Assembly: GCA_951804985.1 (NCBI GenBank)
Contig: OX638130.1
Coordinates: 101,677,700 to 101,741,699 of the forward strand
DNA from: Dryomyza anilis
Taxonomy: Eukaryota > Arthropoda > Insecta > Diptera > Dryomyzidae
Length of the DNA: 64,000 bases
Direction: 5' to 3'
Shown: positions 12,022 to 24,560 of the stretch, in pieces
Numbering within the stretch: position 1 is the stretch's first letter
Layout: each line of letters opens with the position of its first letter
The notes under the pieces: generated by a model
The model's database searches: none
What the model was told of the DNA's origin: nothing
The model's input: only the letters and a program-made list of their open reading frames with translations
Translations under genes and position numbers: made by a program

Positions 12022-12732
12022 TATACCCTACACTAAGAGTGAAAGGGTATATTCAGTTTGGTACGCTGTTTGTAACACCCAGAAGGAAGCATCTCCGGTA
12101 TGGAAAAGTATATATATTCTTGATCAGCATGACCTCCTGAGTCGATTTAGCGAGTTCCGTCTGTCCGTCTGTCTGTCCGTCTGTCTGTCTGTCTGTCTGT
12201 CTGTCTGTTGAAATCCCTACTACTTTTAGAATTGAAGAGCTAGATAAATGAAACTTATAACTTAGATTACTAATATACCTACGCGAGATCGGTCAATTGT
12301 GACCTATGATCCGACCACTTATGTTCAAATACCTCATATAAAATGTTCATATAAAGATCAATTTTTATGTATACGTGCTTAGGTAAACTTTTTTGGTCAA
12401 ATATATATTGACATCATGCTCAAATACATGATAATAATGTTTTCCGGCGAAAAGACTTGTGGTTCACCAAAAAAAAAAATCGAAATTCGGTACACCTACC
12501 CATATGTAAATATGGGTATCAAATGAACGAAAATTCTTCAGCGATTGAATGTTTGTGGTTATTTTCAGGATTCGTATATCCTGATGACCTATATATCACT
12601 TTGAATGGTAAACACACCTATTTGTAGGGTATTTATAGTCGGCTTTGACCGATTATAATTTTGATAATCCTAACTATCATAATAACACCTACTATAAAAT
12701 TTCCCATGTGATCTAACCTTCCCAACTGGTTT
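12022..12732 (+). mobile_element. DINE-1/mini-me-type (Helentron-like) element, copy 1
   Basis: It starts TATACCCTACACTAAGAGTG and ends near CCTTCCCAACTGGTTT. It contains the core TATATATTCTTGATCAGCAT followed by GAGTCGATTTAGCGA and a (GTCT/GTCC)n tract at about 12,160-12,207. This core next to a GTCY microsatellite is the hallmark of fly mini-me/DINE-1 elements, non-autonomous rolling-circle relatives. Two near-identical copies (22.4 and 52.2 kb) define its ends. No protein is encoded; the 79-codon frame through it is a shadow. Confidence 0.85.
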
Positions 12733-12739
12733 AGTCATA

Positions 12740-12910
12740 TTTTTTTTTAATTTTAGATCATTATATGTAGAATTTCGTAGATTTTTTTGATATCAAGCAA
12801 CCCTGCATTAGAATTCTAATCTCATTTTCATTAAATTCTAATTCACGATTGCCTTATATGAAAAAAAATCTACGAAATTCTACAAATAATGATCTAAAAT
12901 TAAAAAAAAA
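12740..12910. repeat. Long near-perfect hairpin (about 49-bp arms, 72-nt loop)
   Basis: The left arm 12,740-12,788 and right arm 12,861-12,910 are reverse complements with about one or two mismatches. They hold TTTTAGATCATTATATGTAG and AATTTCGTAGATTTTTTT against their complements. It begins a few bases after the DINE-1 3' end. It could be a small foldback element or the inner arms of an old MITE. Confidence 0.75.
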
Positions 12911-15800
12911 TAAAAATGTATCTTTGTTCTTAATTTTTATTACAATTTCTGTCTTTATTATTTTCAACCGTGCAGTGCAGTTGAAATCAAAAATACGGCA
13001 TCGCAATTTAATAAATCTTTTTTTAATATATTTGTGTAATATGAAATTAAAAATAAAATGGCCTATAAAAGATATGACTGATACAAAAAAAAAAAAAAAT
13101 AATGTATTAAAAATAAATAAAAATGTCTTTAAAATAAATACATTTGTAATTAATTTATGTTCAAAATATATCTATTTGTTACTACATTTTGTTTTTTAAA
13201 ATCATTTTTGTACGCAACTACATAATTTTACTGCATTACTGCAAAATTTGAATACATTTGTATTAAAAAAACTATATTTTCACATCATTTATGTAGATAA
13301 ATTAGATATGTAGATAAATTACTACATCTGTTTTAAATTGTACTACATACTGTATTTATTTTACATTAAGCTTAATTTAAAATATCACTACATAATAATA
13401 TAATTTAACTACATTATGTATTTATTACGTTTATAGTATTACGTTTATAGCTGTCATTCTGCTCCAAAATGCTGCCTTCTGCCAGACATTTCAAAATTTT
13501 TTAAAGGTTCAAATAATATAGTTCTTCTAAAAGTTTGGTTTCTTCAAATTTTATGGTATGTACGTTTTAAAGCATTTTAGTTTATAGCAATAATGTTAAT
13601 TTATTTTATTGTTTTTTGGTTGCCAAACTTCAAAAAACAAACAAATAAAATTTAAATAACAAAAAAATAATTTTAAATGTTTCATTGTATGCACGACAAC
13701 GTACCATGACAAGCAATGTACCAGCTAAAATAAACGATCTCCAAATGACCGTAAATAAATGCGACTAATTTTTAATTGTTGCCCCAAATGAACTTCATCC
13801 GCTCTCTTTGTTGCCACAAACAAAACATCGTTAAAAATATAAGCAACTCATTTAAAGTTTCCACAACAAGAAAACCATTTACCTTGAATGAAAATCGCAG
13901 CGGTCTGTTGCGGAAAAGGTCGCTGAGGTTGCGGTGCTGATATTTCAAAAGGTTTAACTATTTTATATTTAATGAAGAAGATGAATTAGACAATGTAAAA
14001 AAGAATAAACAAAAAAAAAAAATGCTAAATACAACCTAAAGCCCTAGCATACAAAATAATCTCAAAATAACAAAACGTATCCCTCATCATTTTATTTGTA
14101 ATTTCAGCATTTTGCCTGACATTTAAAAGCAAAAAGTAAAAAAAAAATAAAATAGAAAAATCCAAGAAACTGAAAAAACCGTGTCTAAAGTTTACATGAA
14201 ATCTATCTCTGGCTCTGCTTCTTAACATTTGGCTCTGTGCCGTACAGGTTCCCGGTTTTGTTCGCAGTCTAAGTCGTTTGTTTTATTTGCGTTGCTATGA
14301 CTATGATGATGAAAATCTGATTAATGCAGGTGGTGGGTGCAAAATTAAGAAATTTCGTGGTTTGAATGTAATGGTTGCCAATTAAATTTCACAACATTAG
14401 CAAATATGTGTAGCCAAAAAACAAAAAAAAGCATTCAACAAAACCCAAAATTAAATTATATGGATTTATTTAAATTGAAATAAATCACTTTAAGAGATTG
14501 TAATGTGATATAGTCGTTGTAGAACGAAAAGTCTCCAAATACATTTTCAAAATGCCAAATATTCATTTACAAAAATCTTTATATTTCTGTCATTTTTCTA
14601 TCGATGAACTCAATTTTTTTACCATATGATAAGAAAATGTAAATCTATAAATTGATATTACAACTTTAAAAATGCATCAACTACTTTTTATAATATTAAT
14701 CAACCAACTCGAAATTTCAGTTTTTCATAAAAATTGGTGACTTTTCGTTCTACAACGATGATATTTTCACAGAGATAATATGAAAATATTTCTACTGTTT
14801 TTCTAACTAAAAGTTTCTTACTTAAATTTCTAAAAACAACCCCAGACAATCCAGACAGTTTAGAAACACTTTTTCGACATATTTCAAACAGACAAAGGCG
14901 GAGTTTGTATCACAAGCTGTTCCTTTTCTGTCCGTTCCCAAAATATGCCGTGAATCTGCAAATAAAATTCCACAAAATTATACAACCAGTATAACTTTTA
15001 TGACAACATCGAATAGAAAAATCCTTTGCAATTTCTGTATTGAAAAATAAAATAAATCAACAAAGTTTATATTATGAATCGCTTGATACTTTAGAAATTT
15101 ATATACTTCCCGTAATATTCCTTTTATCTGTTTGCACGAAATTTTCCGGAAATATTTCTGAATGCCAAAAGTTTTTCTCGAAAACAAGCAAATTTTTATT
15201 GAATATTAAGAATATATTTTCTTAACTTTCTAAAGCATCACGCGAATTCTTCTTAAATATTAAGAATATATTTTCTTAAATTTCTAAACTCTCTAACAAT
15301 GCATATTATAAACTTTGTTGATTCATTTAATTTTTCAATACCGAGATTGCAATTTATTGTTAGTGCTGCTGCTGATATTCTTTATCGATTCTTCTTTATC
15401 GATTTCTGCGGTTACTTTTGTTAGAAGTAAATGTTGCAGCAATATCTCGAATGCTACTGTTGCAACCACAATAGATTAGGCAACCATCTACAACTTAAAC
15501 AATATTTCCAGGCAACCACAAAAATTGTGCTGCAAATTTTTCATCAATTTATAGAATTGACTTCATGACGCCCACGAAAACCACAAGAAAATTGCACAAA
15601 TTTTAGTTTTTTTGCTCGTATTCAACAAAATTAAAATGGTGGCGCGACCTGTTTAAACCAAGACACAAAGATTACAATTAACTATTATTTTTATTGTTTA
15701 AACTGTTGATGTTGTATTTAATTAGTAAATGTAGTAAAAATCACACCGCAATAAATTAACCAATTAATTATAATGAATGAAAATTTAATGTTATCTTCAC
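12911..15800. other. AT-rich non-coding stretch
   Basis: 13,200-13,450 is rich in CTACAT/ATGTAG motifs and shares TAACTACATTATGTATTTAT with the hairpin at 46.1 kb. AAATATTAAGAATATATTTT occurs twice near 15,200-15,285. No gene was recognised. Confidence 0.35.
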
Positions 15801-16411
15801 ACGCAGAGAAAATTATACTTGGCCCTAATTATAAAATGTTTGAATAGTTTCATTTTGATATATTTTTAACATATTTGTAATGTTTTATGCATATTTATTA
15901 TACATAGATATTTCTACTTCCAAATTCCTAAAGTATGATTTATTTTCCAAATTAAAATTTCCTAAAGAAAGCAGAAAATCAATATGTATTACCAATTAAA
16001 AACAATTGTGGCTACTATACTATGCTCTCGACAAGCATACATGATTGCCAGTAGCCAATTGCGGTTATTTTTAATTAATATCATCAATAATATGATTTCA
16101 ACAATTATATGATTCATATTATGGCAATAATTTACTATGGAGTGATTGTCACTATCAAAACCATATAATGGTTGGGTAGAACAATGATATGTTGACAAAA
16201 TATTTGCCGTGACCATAATATAGTATTTATTAAGAAGGCATTGTATTATAATAACATAAAAAGCATTGTATTATAATACAAATTTTAAAATATGTAATTA
16301 TTGACGTAACATAGTTATAGTTATATAATTATAGTTATCATTGAATCATATAACTATAACCAAGTATGCTTCAGCCTTAATTATTGAGTGGTTGAAAGCT
16401 CGTTATTTTCG

Positions 16412-16615
16412 ATGAAATTTTGAGACACCATGCACTGTTTGCAGACAACAAATATATTTAAACATAATTATGATTGTAAGGGATCATAATATGTTTAGTG
16501 ATTGTGTAAAATTATGAAATTTTTAGAGACCATGCTATGTTTGCAGACAACAAATATATTTAAACATAATTATGATTGTAAGGGATCATAATATATTCAG
16601 TGATTCTGTAAAATG
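16412..16615 (+). repeat. Tandem duplication of about 103 bp
   Basis: TTTGCAGACAACAAATATAT followed by TTAAACATAATTATGATTGT and AAGGGATCATAATAT occurs twice, offset by about 103 bp, with only a few differences. Confidence 0.8.
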
Positions 16616-16796
16616 ATAACTGTGTATTAAATTATGATTGTGTGTGATTCTATTAAGGTCATTGGTGATCATAATATGAAAGTACGATTACTGAGCACCA
16701 TATTTTGAGGAATATATTTTAATATAACTATGATTGTATGGAATAACTGGTAATGTATGATAGAAAATGATAACTGAATATTAAATTGATTTTGTT

Positions 16797-17160
16797 AGAT
16801 CATGAAATAGTCACAGAGTAACATACTATGATTGCGTGGGATCATATTATAATCACTGAGGACCATATTTTCGTTGTGTGGATCATAATATTATCTTTGA
16901 GGACCATATTGTGGTAATGTGGAACCTTTATATGATATTTATACTATGATTGCATACAAACATAAACACTAACTTTCTAGATCATAAAATGGTCACTGAG
17001 TAAAATACTATGATTGCGTGGGATAATAGTATAATCACTGAGGAACATATTTTCGTTGTGTGGATCATAATATTATCTTTGAGGACCATATTGTGATAAT
17101 GTGGAACCTTCATATGACATTTATACTATGATTGCGTACAAACATAAACCCCATTTTTAT
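16797..17160 (+). repeat. Tandem duplication of 182 bp
   Basis: The unit beginning AGATCATGAAATAGTCACAG at 16,797 recurs as AGATCATAAAATGGTCACTG at 16,979. Both run through ACTATGATTGCGTGGGAT, ATTTTCGTTGTGTGGATC and CATATTGTG. Point differences show the duplication is not recent. Confidence 0.85.
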
Positions 17161-17200
17161 ATGTGCTATTCGAATATGATTGCCATAACCATATTTGAAA

Positions 17201-18590
17201 AAAATCACATTGAATATTTGAATATTTCCATTTAAACAGTATAAATTGCTATTTTTTTTTTTGTTTTTTTTTTTTTAATTTTTACGAAAATGTTGATAAT
17301 CATGTATTTAATATAAATTTTGATAATGTAATGATACAACTGACAAACTATAGTCGACTTTTCAAAGTGTATAAAAAACGGTACTAAAAAATGTTCCGAT
17401 GTGAACCATACAATACGGATCTATTTGTCGATAAATTCATTAGATATCATTTGAAAGTTAAGTTTTGCGTGTTTCGCCGTCACTCACCGAGACCACCAGG
17501 TGAGCTGCATGCAGTTAAAGATCATTGATATTGGCCAATATTTATGCAGCAACACCGCAAGCATCCAATTCATATGTATAAAGCTGTGAACCAATAACTT
17601 ACAAATTAGTGCTCGCAAACTAAGTAGAAAAAAACAACCTAACTTACTCCACACACATGATCGTGCAAGTGTGATATAGTTTATGCTCATTTCAGTGTTT
17701 TCCGCTACTTGAAATCGTTGGTTGTCAATCGATTTGGCCGCAATTGACATGCAAATCGTATGCGCATGGCAAGACATTCGGTAGTCGCCAGTTCACAGGA
17801 ATTACTTAGCCATATAGTTTGAATTTTATTATTGTGGGGGGACTGACGAAACAAACCAACCAACCAACCAACAGGAGCAACATTATTTATGCGACTTTCA
17901 AGACTGGCGGGCTAATTGTTGACAGCCTTTGCACTTGATGTTTAGTAACGACATGGTATTTCCATGTTTTAATGCTGACATGATTTAATACAAATAATTA
18001 AGGACAATCTTTTTTTTTTTGGGTATTTTGTTCATTACTTGTTCATTTGCACATTCAATCTTGAAAAAATGTTTTAAAATTGTGTCCATCTTAAAGGAGA
18101 GTCAAATAAATTGTCGAAACAGTAGTTTTTTAGCAGAGTCCAGAGATAAAGGATAACCTTTTCGGAGGTTCCTGAATAACTTTCACTAAATAACATTTAT
18201 TAAATAAATCAGTGAGAAACCAAAAATTAAAGAAAACTAAAAAAAAACTAAAAAAAAATGTAGTCTGAGAGAAAACTTTATTTTTGAAAATTTTCAATTT
18301 CGGTCTGTCAGAACAATTTTTGGAAAATTTCTGTTTCTATTGAACAGCGAGAGATATAAAAAGATATAAAGAGGTACAAAATATATCTCTCATTACTCAG
18401 CTGACTTCCAATATATCTGAAGCACAAATCTAATCCAGACAAGTTTATTCCGGGGCAGTATTTAAAAAAAAAAAAAAAAAAAAAAAACGGTAAAAACTCG
18501 ATAAAATGCCGCCACATATTTTAAATATTTTGCTACTACTTTCAAAAAATGGTATTGAGCGGTATTTTCGATCATTGAAATTGCTATATT
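17201..18590. other. Non-coding stretch, no gene recognised
   Basis: It contains a (CAAC)n run at about 17,854-17,872. 17,460-17,800 has a more balanced base composition but shows no recognisable exon. Confidence 0.35.
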
Positions 18591-18850
18591 TCAAAGTATA
18601 AATTGTTGGAGCCGGACTATTCTTCTCCGGAAAATTCTTTTCTCGACAATTATTCCCCAAGAAAAATGTTCCCCTAGAAATTTGTTGCCAATGAATTTCT
18701 CCTCTTCTCAATTCTTTACCATATATATATTTTTTCCCGAACTATGCTTCCTGTGTTAATTTTTCCCCATAAATTAATTTATATTAAAATAATACGCGGA
18801 TTTGAATAAAATTGACACTCGTTAAAAATTAAAGTTTTTTCGCAATGTAT
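18591..18850 (+). repeat. Degenerate ATTCTTCTCC..CC repeats upstream of the split MITE
   Basis: Short phrases such as TTCTTCTCCGGAAAATTC, TTATTCCCCAAG and TTTCTCCTCTTC repeat irregularly. They resemble the GTAGAATTCTTCCCC repeats at 19.08-19.20 kb and, inverted, 32.22-32.30 kb. Confidence 0.4.
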
Positions 18851-19203
18851 CACAGAAAAAAAAATGTACATCATTGATGAATTCCGTTCTTCAAACCATG
18901 ATTCATTGTATTGAAGAACCATTCATAATATTATTGACTAACGCTCATAAATATGATGAACGCTTGGTAACTGGTGAAAAAGTATTCATCAATATGATGA
19001 ACGTATGTGAAGAATACGTTTCATCATCGTTAATAATTCTCCGCCATAACGCCATCAAAGACAATTCTTTCTCAGACTGCGCTTCCTCTTAGAATTCTTC
19101 TCCGTAGAACATTTCGCCGTAGAATTCTTCCCAGTAGAAATATTCCCCGTAAAATTCTTCCCCATTTCCGTAGAATTTATCCCCGTAGAGTTTGTCACAG
19201 TAG

Positions 19204-19375
19204 ATGTTTTAGTGTGGTGAGTTTTAGTGCGGTGAGTTTCGGTGTGGTGAGTGTGGGTTTGATAAGTTTTAGTGTGGTGAATTTTAGTGTGGTGAGTTTT
19301 GGTGTGGTGAGTTTTTGTGTGGTGAGTTTTTGTATGGTGAGTTTTAATGTGGGGAATTTTGGTGTGGTGAGTTTA
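19204..19375 (+). repeat. GTGTGGTGAGTTTTG 15-bp satellite array
   Basis: About 11 copies of a 15-bp unit, mostly GTGTGGTGAGTTTTG with single-base variants. Each full unit contains GGTGAGT, a match to the fly 5' splice-site consensus on the plus strand. Confidence 0.9.
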
Positions 19376-20004
19376 AAGAATTTTGGGTGGTTGTTAACCT
19401 GGTGTGAAACATCTTGATATCACTATAATAACTGTTGACATACACGTAATGTAAAATGTATCTTCTATGGGGGGTGCCACGCCCAATGGTCCAATCAATC
19501 CCACATTCGGAGAAACCGTTGAGAATGGTTAAAAATAACGCTGACCAAAATTTAATTAAATTTGCTATCCCAATTACTGATATAATGTGTTTTTAAGTTT
19601 TGGGTTATATGGGAGGTGCCACGCCCAGTCCACCAATCTTACCGAAGTATAGCATATACTCTGCCCAGGCCGTTTTGACGTCTATTCGGAAAATAAAAAT
19701 ATATATTAGACTAAAACAACAATGCTCGAAAAATGTCGAAAAGAAAAAAAATTAAAAAAAAAAATTTTGGATGACAATAAGAACGCAGTCGAAATCACCA
19801 TTTTTCAAAAAAAAATATTCGACAAAAATAACAATGTTCGAAAATTTTCGAAAAAAAATGTTGTTACATTTTTTTTTTTGAGGACAAAAAGAAAGTAATT
19901 GTCGAAATCACCATTTGAAAACAAAAAAAAAAAAAAATCGACAAAAAAAACAATGTTCAAAAAATTTCGAAAAAAAAATTGCAAAAAAATTTTGGACGCC
20001 AAAA

Positions 20005-20165
20005 ACAATGTCTTTTTTTTATCTTTGTTTTTCTTTCATTTTTTTTTGTTTTTCCTTTAGTTTGGATTTTTGTTTTATGTTATTGCTTTTGTTTTTGTAT
20101 TTTTGCTTTTGTTTTGTGTTTTTGCTTTTAATTTTTTTTTTTGTATTTGAGTTTTTTGTTTCATG
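20005..20165 (+). repeat. T-rich TTTTTGCTTTTGTTTT array
   Basis: A strongly strand-asymmetric run of T with regular G and C interruptions. It continues into GTGCCGAGTTATATCGTTTT, as the longer array at 55.8-56.9 kb does. Confidence 0.75.
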
Positions 20166-20822
20166 TTCGTAGCTGGTGAAAGTGCCGAGTTATATCGTTT
20201 TGAAAGTTTAGGTTGTATGGGAGGTGCCACGCCACTTTGTCCAATCCCGCCCATATATAGCCTATCATTCCTTCCAGACCATACCGCATCAAGAAAATCG
20301 GATTAGGCGTTTAAACGGAGAAGCGTAACAAACCAAATAACATTCAGATTTATTATATTAATAGGATAATTGTAATTTTTTATTAATAAAAAGTTATAAT
20401 TATAAAAATATATTTAAAAAAAAAAATTAAAAAAATAATTTCATAAAATATTTAAAAAAAAAAAAAATCGGATATTTTTTTTTTCGTATAATTTTTTTTT
20501 CAATTTTTATTTTTCTGTTTTTTAAAAAAAATTTTTACAACACTTTTTTTTTCGAATTCGGTATTTAAAAAAAATATATATATTTTTTTTTTGAAAAATT
20601 CGTACAAAAATATTATATTCATAAATACAAATTCATCAATATTCATCAAATTCATTGTTTTAAATATTTCGTTCGTATGAACATTTCAAATATATAATGA
20701 ATGTATTCATTAATATGTCATTTAGTGAACGGTGGTATCTATATAATGAGTCTGGAAGTTGGTGAAAAAATTCATAGTATTTATGAATAAATTCATCATA
20801 TTGATGAATTTTTTTTTCTGTG

Positions 20823-22390
20823 TAGTTTGGTTAAAAATTGTATTAATTTATTCGAAATTTATACTACTCCAAACTTTGTAATCCTAATTGTAAATATTCT
20901 CCGAAGTAAAGAGTATAAAAAAGAAACAAGTTCAATTTTTAGTATAAAATACATTTATTTCAAAGAATAAAAAAAAAACTATAGTAGAAGCCGTGATATA
21001 TGCATGAATCAAATATGTTTACGTTAAATAATACAATGCTTTTTATAAGAACAAATGACATCAACAGACATATTTTTGTATAAATTCGAAAAACCGATTT
21101 TTAACAAAACAACTTTTAAAAAAGCATCTGATTTATCATTTAAAACACCATTATTGTACAAATTTATATAATTAATTTATGTTAATTTACATTGCTAACA
21201 ACATCATCGTAAAGAGCAGAAGATATTATAGAGGTTTCTTGGTGATATAACTAAATAAGAAACCCAACGTAAGATAGCTACTCTGTGTTACGTCAGTATA
21301 AACGTAATGAAATATCAACCGTTGTGCAATTGAACAATCATGTAATAGTTTTTTATTTATACAATACATGTTTTAATTGATTCCATTAATAGACGTTGCA
21401 TAAAATGTGGATCTAGCTGTACATGTTTTTGTGAACACTTTTAATAAATTCTATTAAATGCTAAATTATATAAATATGAATGCAGTCTTTTTCATAATAA
21501 TATCTGTCGTCTTTAATTGTTGAATAATTTAAATTCTAATAATTTATTACATGTAACTGTTGAAAAAAAATAAAAGAATAGAGATTATGAAACAATACGG
21601 ACTTTGTGTTTGTTGGACTCTGTCTGTTTTCTTAAAGAAATTTGCAATTTAAATGAAATATTTTTTTTAATTATTTATTTTTTTATATTTAATGAGGCAA
21701 CAATGTGCATCACGAATAATACGCAACTGTCAAAGTCTAACAAAGTAACGCGCGCGCATTTTCATAGCCTTGAAGATTCGCATGGCTGACTAATTGTGAA
21801 TGTTGCCAATGTTGGTAATGTTGCCAAAGGGTGCCTACCTTCAAGCTTCAGTAACTAAATTCTATTAACTGAATGGATCACAATTGGGTTTCTAATATAT
21901 ATATAAAAAAAAAAAATCATTAAAATTGCAACCATCAGTGGTTGGTTGTTCATCAACAATGTAATTTTTTTTAATTATTTTGTAGTCGTCGCAAACAACT
22001 GACACTTGCAACATGTTGTCATGTTCATGGTATGTTCTCATAAATATTCGTTTGCAGCTCTATATTTAATAGGTTCAACAATTATTTCTTATTGTATACG
22101 TCTTTCTATCTGCGCAAATCTGTCCTTGTCAAGTGTGTATGACGGCAAATGTCTATTGTCACCACGTGAAGTTAATCCACATGTCGAACGTGTGGAACAA
22201 TAATGAAAAATATTTATAAAATAAAACCATTACAATTGAACTTCGATTGCGATTGACGGTAATGGGTCTTTGTGATGGTTGCTCTAATTGTCTTGAAAAG
22301 ATCTACATTAGCGATTATATTAAAGGTACCCACACGTATTTTTCCATTAAAACTGTAATACACAGACAGAAAAAAAATACTATAAAATTA
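20823..22390. other. AT-rich non-coding stretch
   Basis: No coding sequence recognised. The 65-codon frame at 22,006-22,203 has no supporting features. CACAGACAGAAAAAAAATAC at 22,362 resembles MITE termini in this window. Confidence 0.35.
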
Positions 22391-22936
22391 AATTAAAACC
22401 AGTTGGGAAGGTTATATCACATGGGAAATTTTAAAGTAGGTGTTATTATGATAGTTGGGATTATCAAAATTATAGTCGGTCTAAGCCGACTATAAATACC
22501 CTACACATATGTGTGGTTACCATTCAAAGTGATATATAGGTCACCAGGGTATACGAATCCTGAAAATAACTACAAACATTCAATCGCTGAAGAATTTCCA
22601 TTCATTTGATACCCATATTTACAAATGGGTAGGTGTACCGAATTTCGATTTTTTTTTTGTGAACCACAAGTCTTTTCGCCGGAAAACATTATTATCATGT
22701 ATTTGAGCATGATATCAATATATATTTGACCAAAAAAGTTTACCTAAGCACGTATACATAAAAATTGATCTTTATATGTACATTTTATATGAGGTATTTG
22801 AACATAAGTGGTCGGATCATAGGTCACAATGGACCGCCAATACAGCGTAGGTATATTAGTAATCTAAGTTATAAGTTTCATTTATCTAGCTCTTCAATTT
22901 TAAAAGTAGTAGGGATTTCAACAGACAGACGGACAG

Positions 22937-22971
<35 letters not shown>

Positions 22972-23102
22972 GACAGACAGACGGACAGACGGACATCGCT
23001 GATCAAGAATATATATACTTTTCCATACCGGAGATGCTTCTTCTGGGTGTTACAAACGGCGTACCAAACTGAATATACCCTTTCACTCTTAGTGTAGGGT
23101 AT
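22391..23102 (-). mobile_element. DINE-1/mini-me-type element, copy 2
   Basis: Reverse-orientation copy of the 12.0-kb element. It starts AAACCAGTTGGGAAGGTTAT and ends CACTCTTAGTGTAGGGTATA. The (GACA/GACG)n tract lies at about 22,919-22,995, next to CTGATCAAGAATATATATAC. It is closely similar in length and sequence to the copies at 12.0 and 52.2 kb, suggesting a fairly young family. Confidence 0.85.
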
Positions 23103-23257
23103 AATTAGTCAAAAGAATGTATTACTATTTTAACACTACAAAATACTAAATGCTATTACTCAAGTAATCAGGGCTCGACAAGTGCCACAAACTCTTGTCG
23201 CAAATGTTTAGCTTTCAAGTTACCTCTAACACCAATGTTGCAAACTAGTAATTTTTA

Positions 23258-23461
23258 GTTGCAAAGCGGTGGCTAAGAACATGAATGGAACATACGCAAT
23301 AATATGTCACAATGCAGTGATATATAAGTCATATATTCTGATAATGGAACATAAATTTAGTTCCAAAGCGGTGACTAAGAACATGTATGGAACATACGCA
23401 ATAATATGTCACAATGCTGTGATATATAAGTCATACATTCCGATAATGGAACATATACGAT
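23258..23461 (+). repeat. Tandem duplication of 102 bp
   Basis: The blocks CAAAGCGGTGGCTAAGAACA and TGGAACATACGCAATAATAT and the following GTCACAATGCAGTGATATAT occur twice, 102 bp apart, with few differences. Confidence 0.85.
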
Positions 23462-24460
23462 AATGGGCGGAGCTAACTTTGTTGCTATGACGTAGCAAAA
23501 ATAACAATTATGTTCCATATATGTTGCATTATATAATGAAGAACCTAATAGGAACATGTTTATGAATAATATAGCTAATTAACTTTAAAATGGTATAAAT
23601 GTATATTATACGCAAAATATTTATTATATCCACTACATATGCCCATGGAACGTTGAGTTGTAAAAAAGGACAGTCGAAATAGTATATTTAAAGAAATAAC
23701 AAAAATCACTTTTAAAAAATAAAATTCACAAATTTAATTTTTTTAGGTGCGCGTTAAAATTAGAGAGGGTAGAATATAAGCTTTAACCCGAAAACATGAA
23801 CATGAACCGTTTGTTAAATTGGAGTTGTAGTATGCCGAAAAATCTATTCTTAAAGACTTATAGCATATTTTTGACATTATGTGCAGTTTTATTACACAAC
23901 AAACATTCACGTTAATGGCACTGCGTAGGACCTTTATTATTTTTATTTTTAATCCACACAAGTTTCACATTTAAAATTACAGTTCAATTTCCAAATAGGT
24001 GAATCGACACTTTAATGGAACACAATTTGTGGCAACTAAGCTTCGCCCCGGGGCTTTTTATCTGACAATTAGGTGGCAAATAAGTATTTTTCGCATTATA
24101 TAGAAAAAACACTTTAATTCTGTGGCTACCACTTAAGTTGCCACAAAGTGGTTACTTGGGTAAATTGTTTTTGTGTTTATATGAAATTATTACTATTGAA
24201 TCAAAAACTATCCTATTGACCAATTTTAATAGAATTTTATGCAGTAATAGAGAAAATAGTATTTATTTTAAGAATATTTTTTCTAATAGTAAAATGTCTT
24301 TATTGCATCATATCAACGTTTCTGATCGTATCACATAATCAGTTTTTATCTAAATTACGTTTTTGGTATTTAAAGTAACGCGTCTAGTACAAATTTATTC
24401 TATTCGGGTAGATATGATTATGGGCATGGGTTATCACATGATTATATTTAATTTTTGATT
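23462..24460. other. AT-rich stretch with a short inverted repeat
   Basis: TTTGTGGCAACTAAG at 24,026-24,040 pairs with CTTAAGTTGCCACAAA at 24,132-24,147 with one bulge. 24,170-24,270 weakly resembles the CACCCAG MITE interior (CTATCCTATTGACCAATTTT). No gene. Confidence 0.4.
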
Positions 24461-24464
24461 ACTC

Positions 24465-24560
24465 ACGTTCGATTTCTCGAGTTCGATTTCTGGTGTTCGA
24501 TTTCTCGAGTTGATTTATGGTGTTCGATATCTCGGGTTCGATTTCTCGGATTACGGTTTT
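24465..24560 (+). repeat. GTTCGATTTCTCGAG degenerate minisatellite
   Basis: About five copies of a unit near 18-20 bp with the core GTTCGATTTCTCG, alternating with TGGTGTTCGAT phrases. It reads in frame as chance frames rich in Arg, Phe and Leu. Confidence 0.7.

Larger units (their letters stand above)
15801..17200. repeat. Repeat-dense ATnATTATGATT region, possible long MITE (family D)
   Basis: It begins with CACGCAGAGAAAATTATACT, similar to the start of the element at 47,596. The interior is packed with CATAATTATGATTG, GGATCATAATAT and related semi-palindromic motifs and with two nested tandem duplications. A matching right terminus was not identified, so the mobile-element interpretation is tentative. 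Confidence 0.45.
19041..20345 (+). mobile_element. Composite satellite-bearing repeat element, copy 1
   Basis: In order it contains GTAGAATTCTTCCCC-type repeats (19,080-19,200), a GTGTGGTGAGTTTTG array (19,204-19,375), and TGGGTGGTTGTTAACCTGG. Then come several GGGAGGTGCCACGCCC boxes (about 19,470, 19,610 and 20,220), A-rich CGAAAAAATTTCG-like DNA, and a T-rich TTTTGCTTTTG array (20,005-20,165). The same parts recur inverted at 31.4-32.3 kb. The T-rich array plus GTTCCGAGTTATGTCGT block recurs at 55.8-57.0 kb. No coding sequence. Family unknown to me. Confidence 0.55.
18851..20822 (+). mobile_element. Family A MITE, copy 2, interrupted by about 1.3 kb
   Basis: The left part (18,851 to about 19,040) starts CACAGAAAAAAAAATGTACA and includes the ACCATGATTCATTGTATTGA block. 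The right part (about 20,350-20,822) resumes with TTTTTATTAATAAAAAGTTA and ends AATTTTTTTTTCTGTG, followed by TA. The 36.3- and 40.7-kb copies are continuous across this point. The intervening 19,041-20,350 segment is therefore an insertion or a composite arrangement. Confidence 0.7.

Noticed and set aside
12849..13199. 116-codon Lys/Asn/Ile-rich frame
   Set aside because: Starts in a hairpin arm and consists of AT-rich codons only; no conserved feature.
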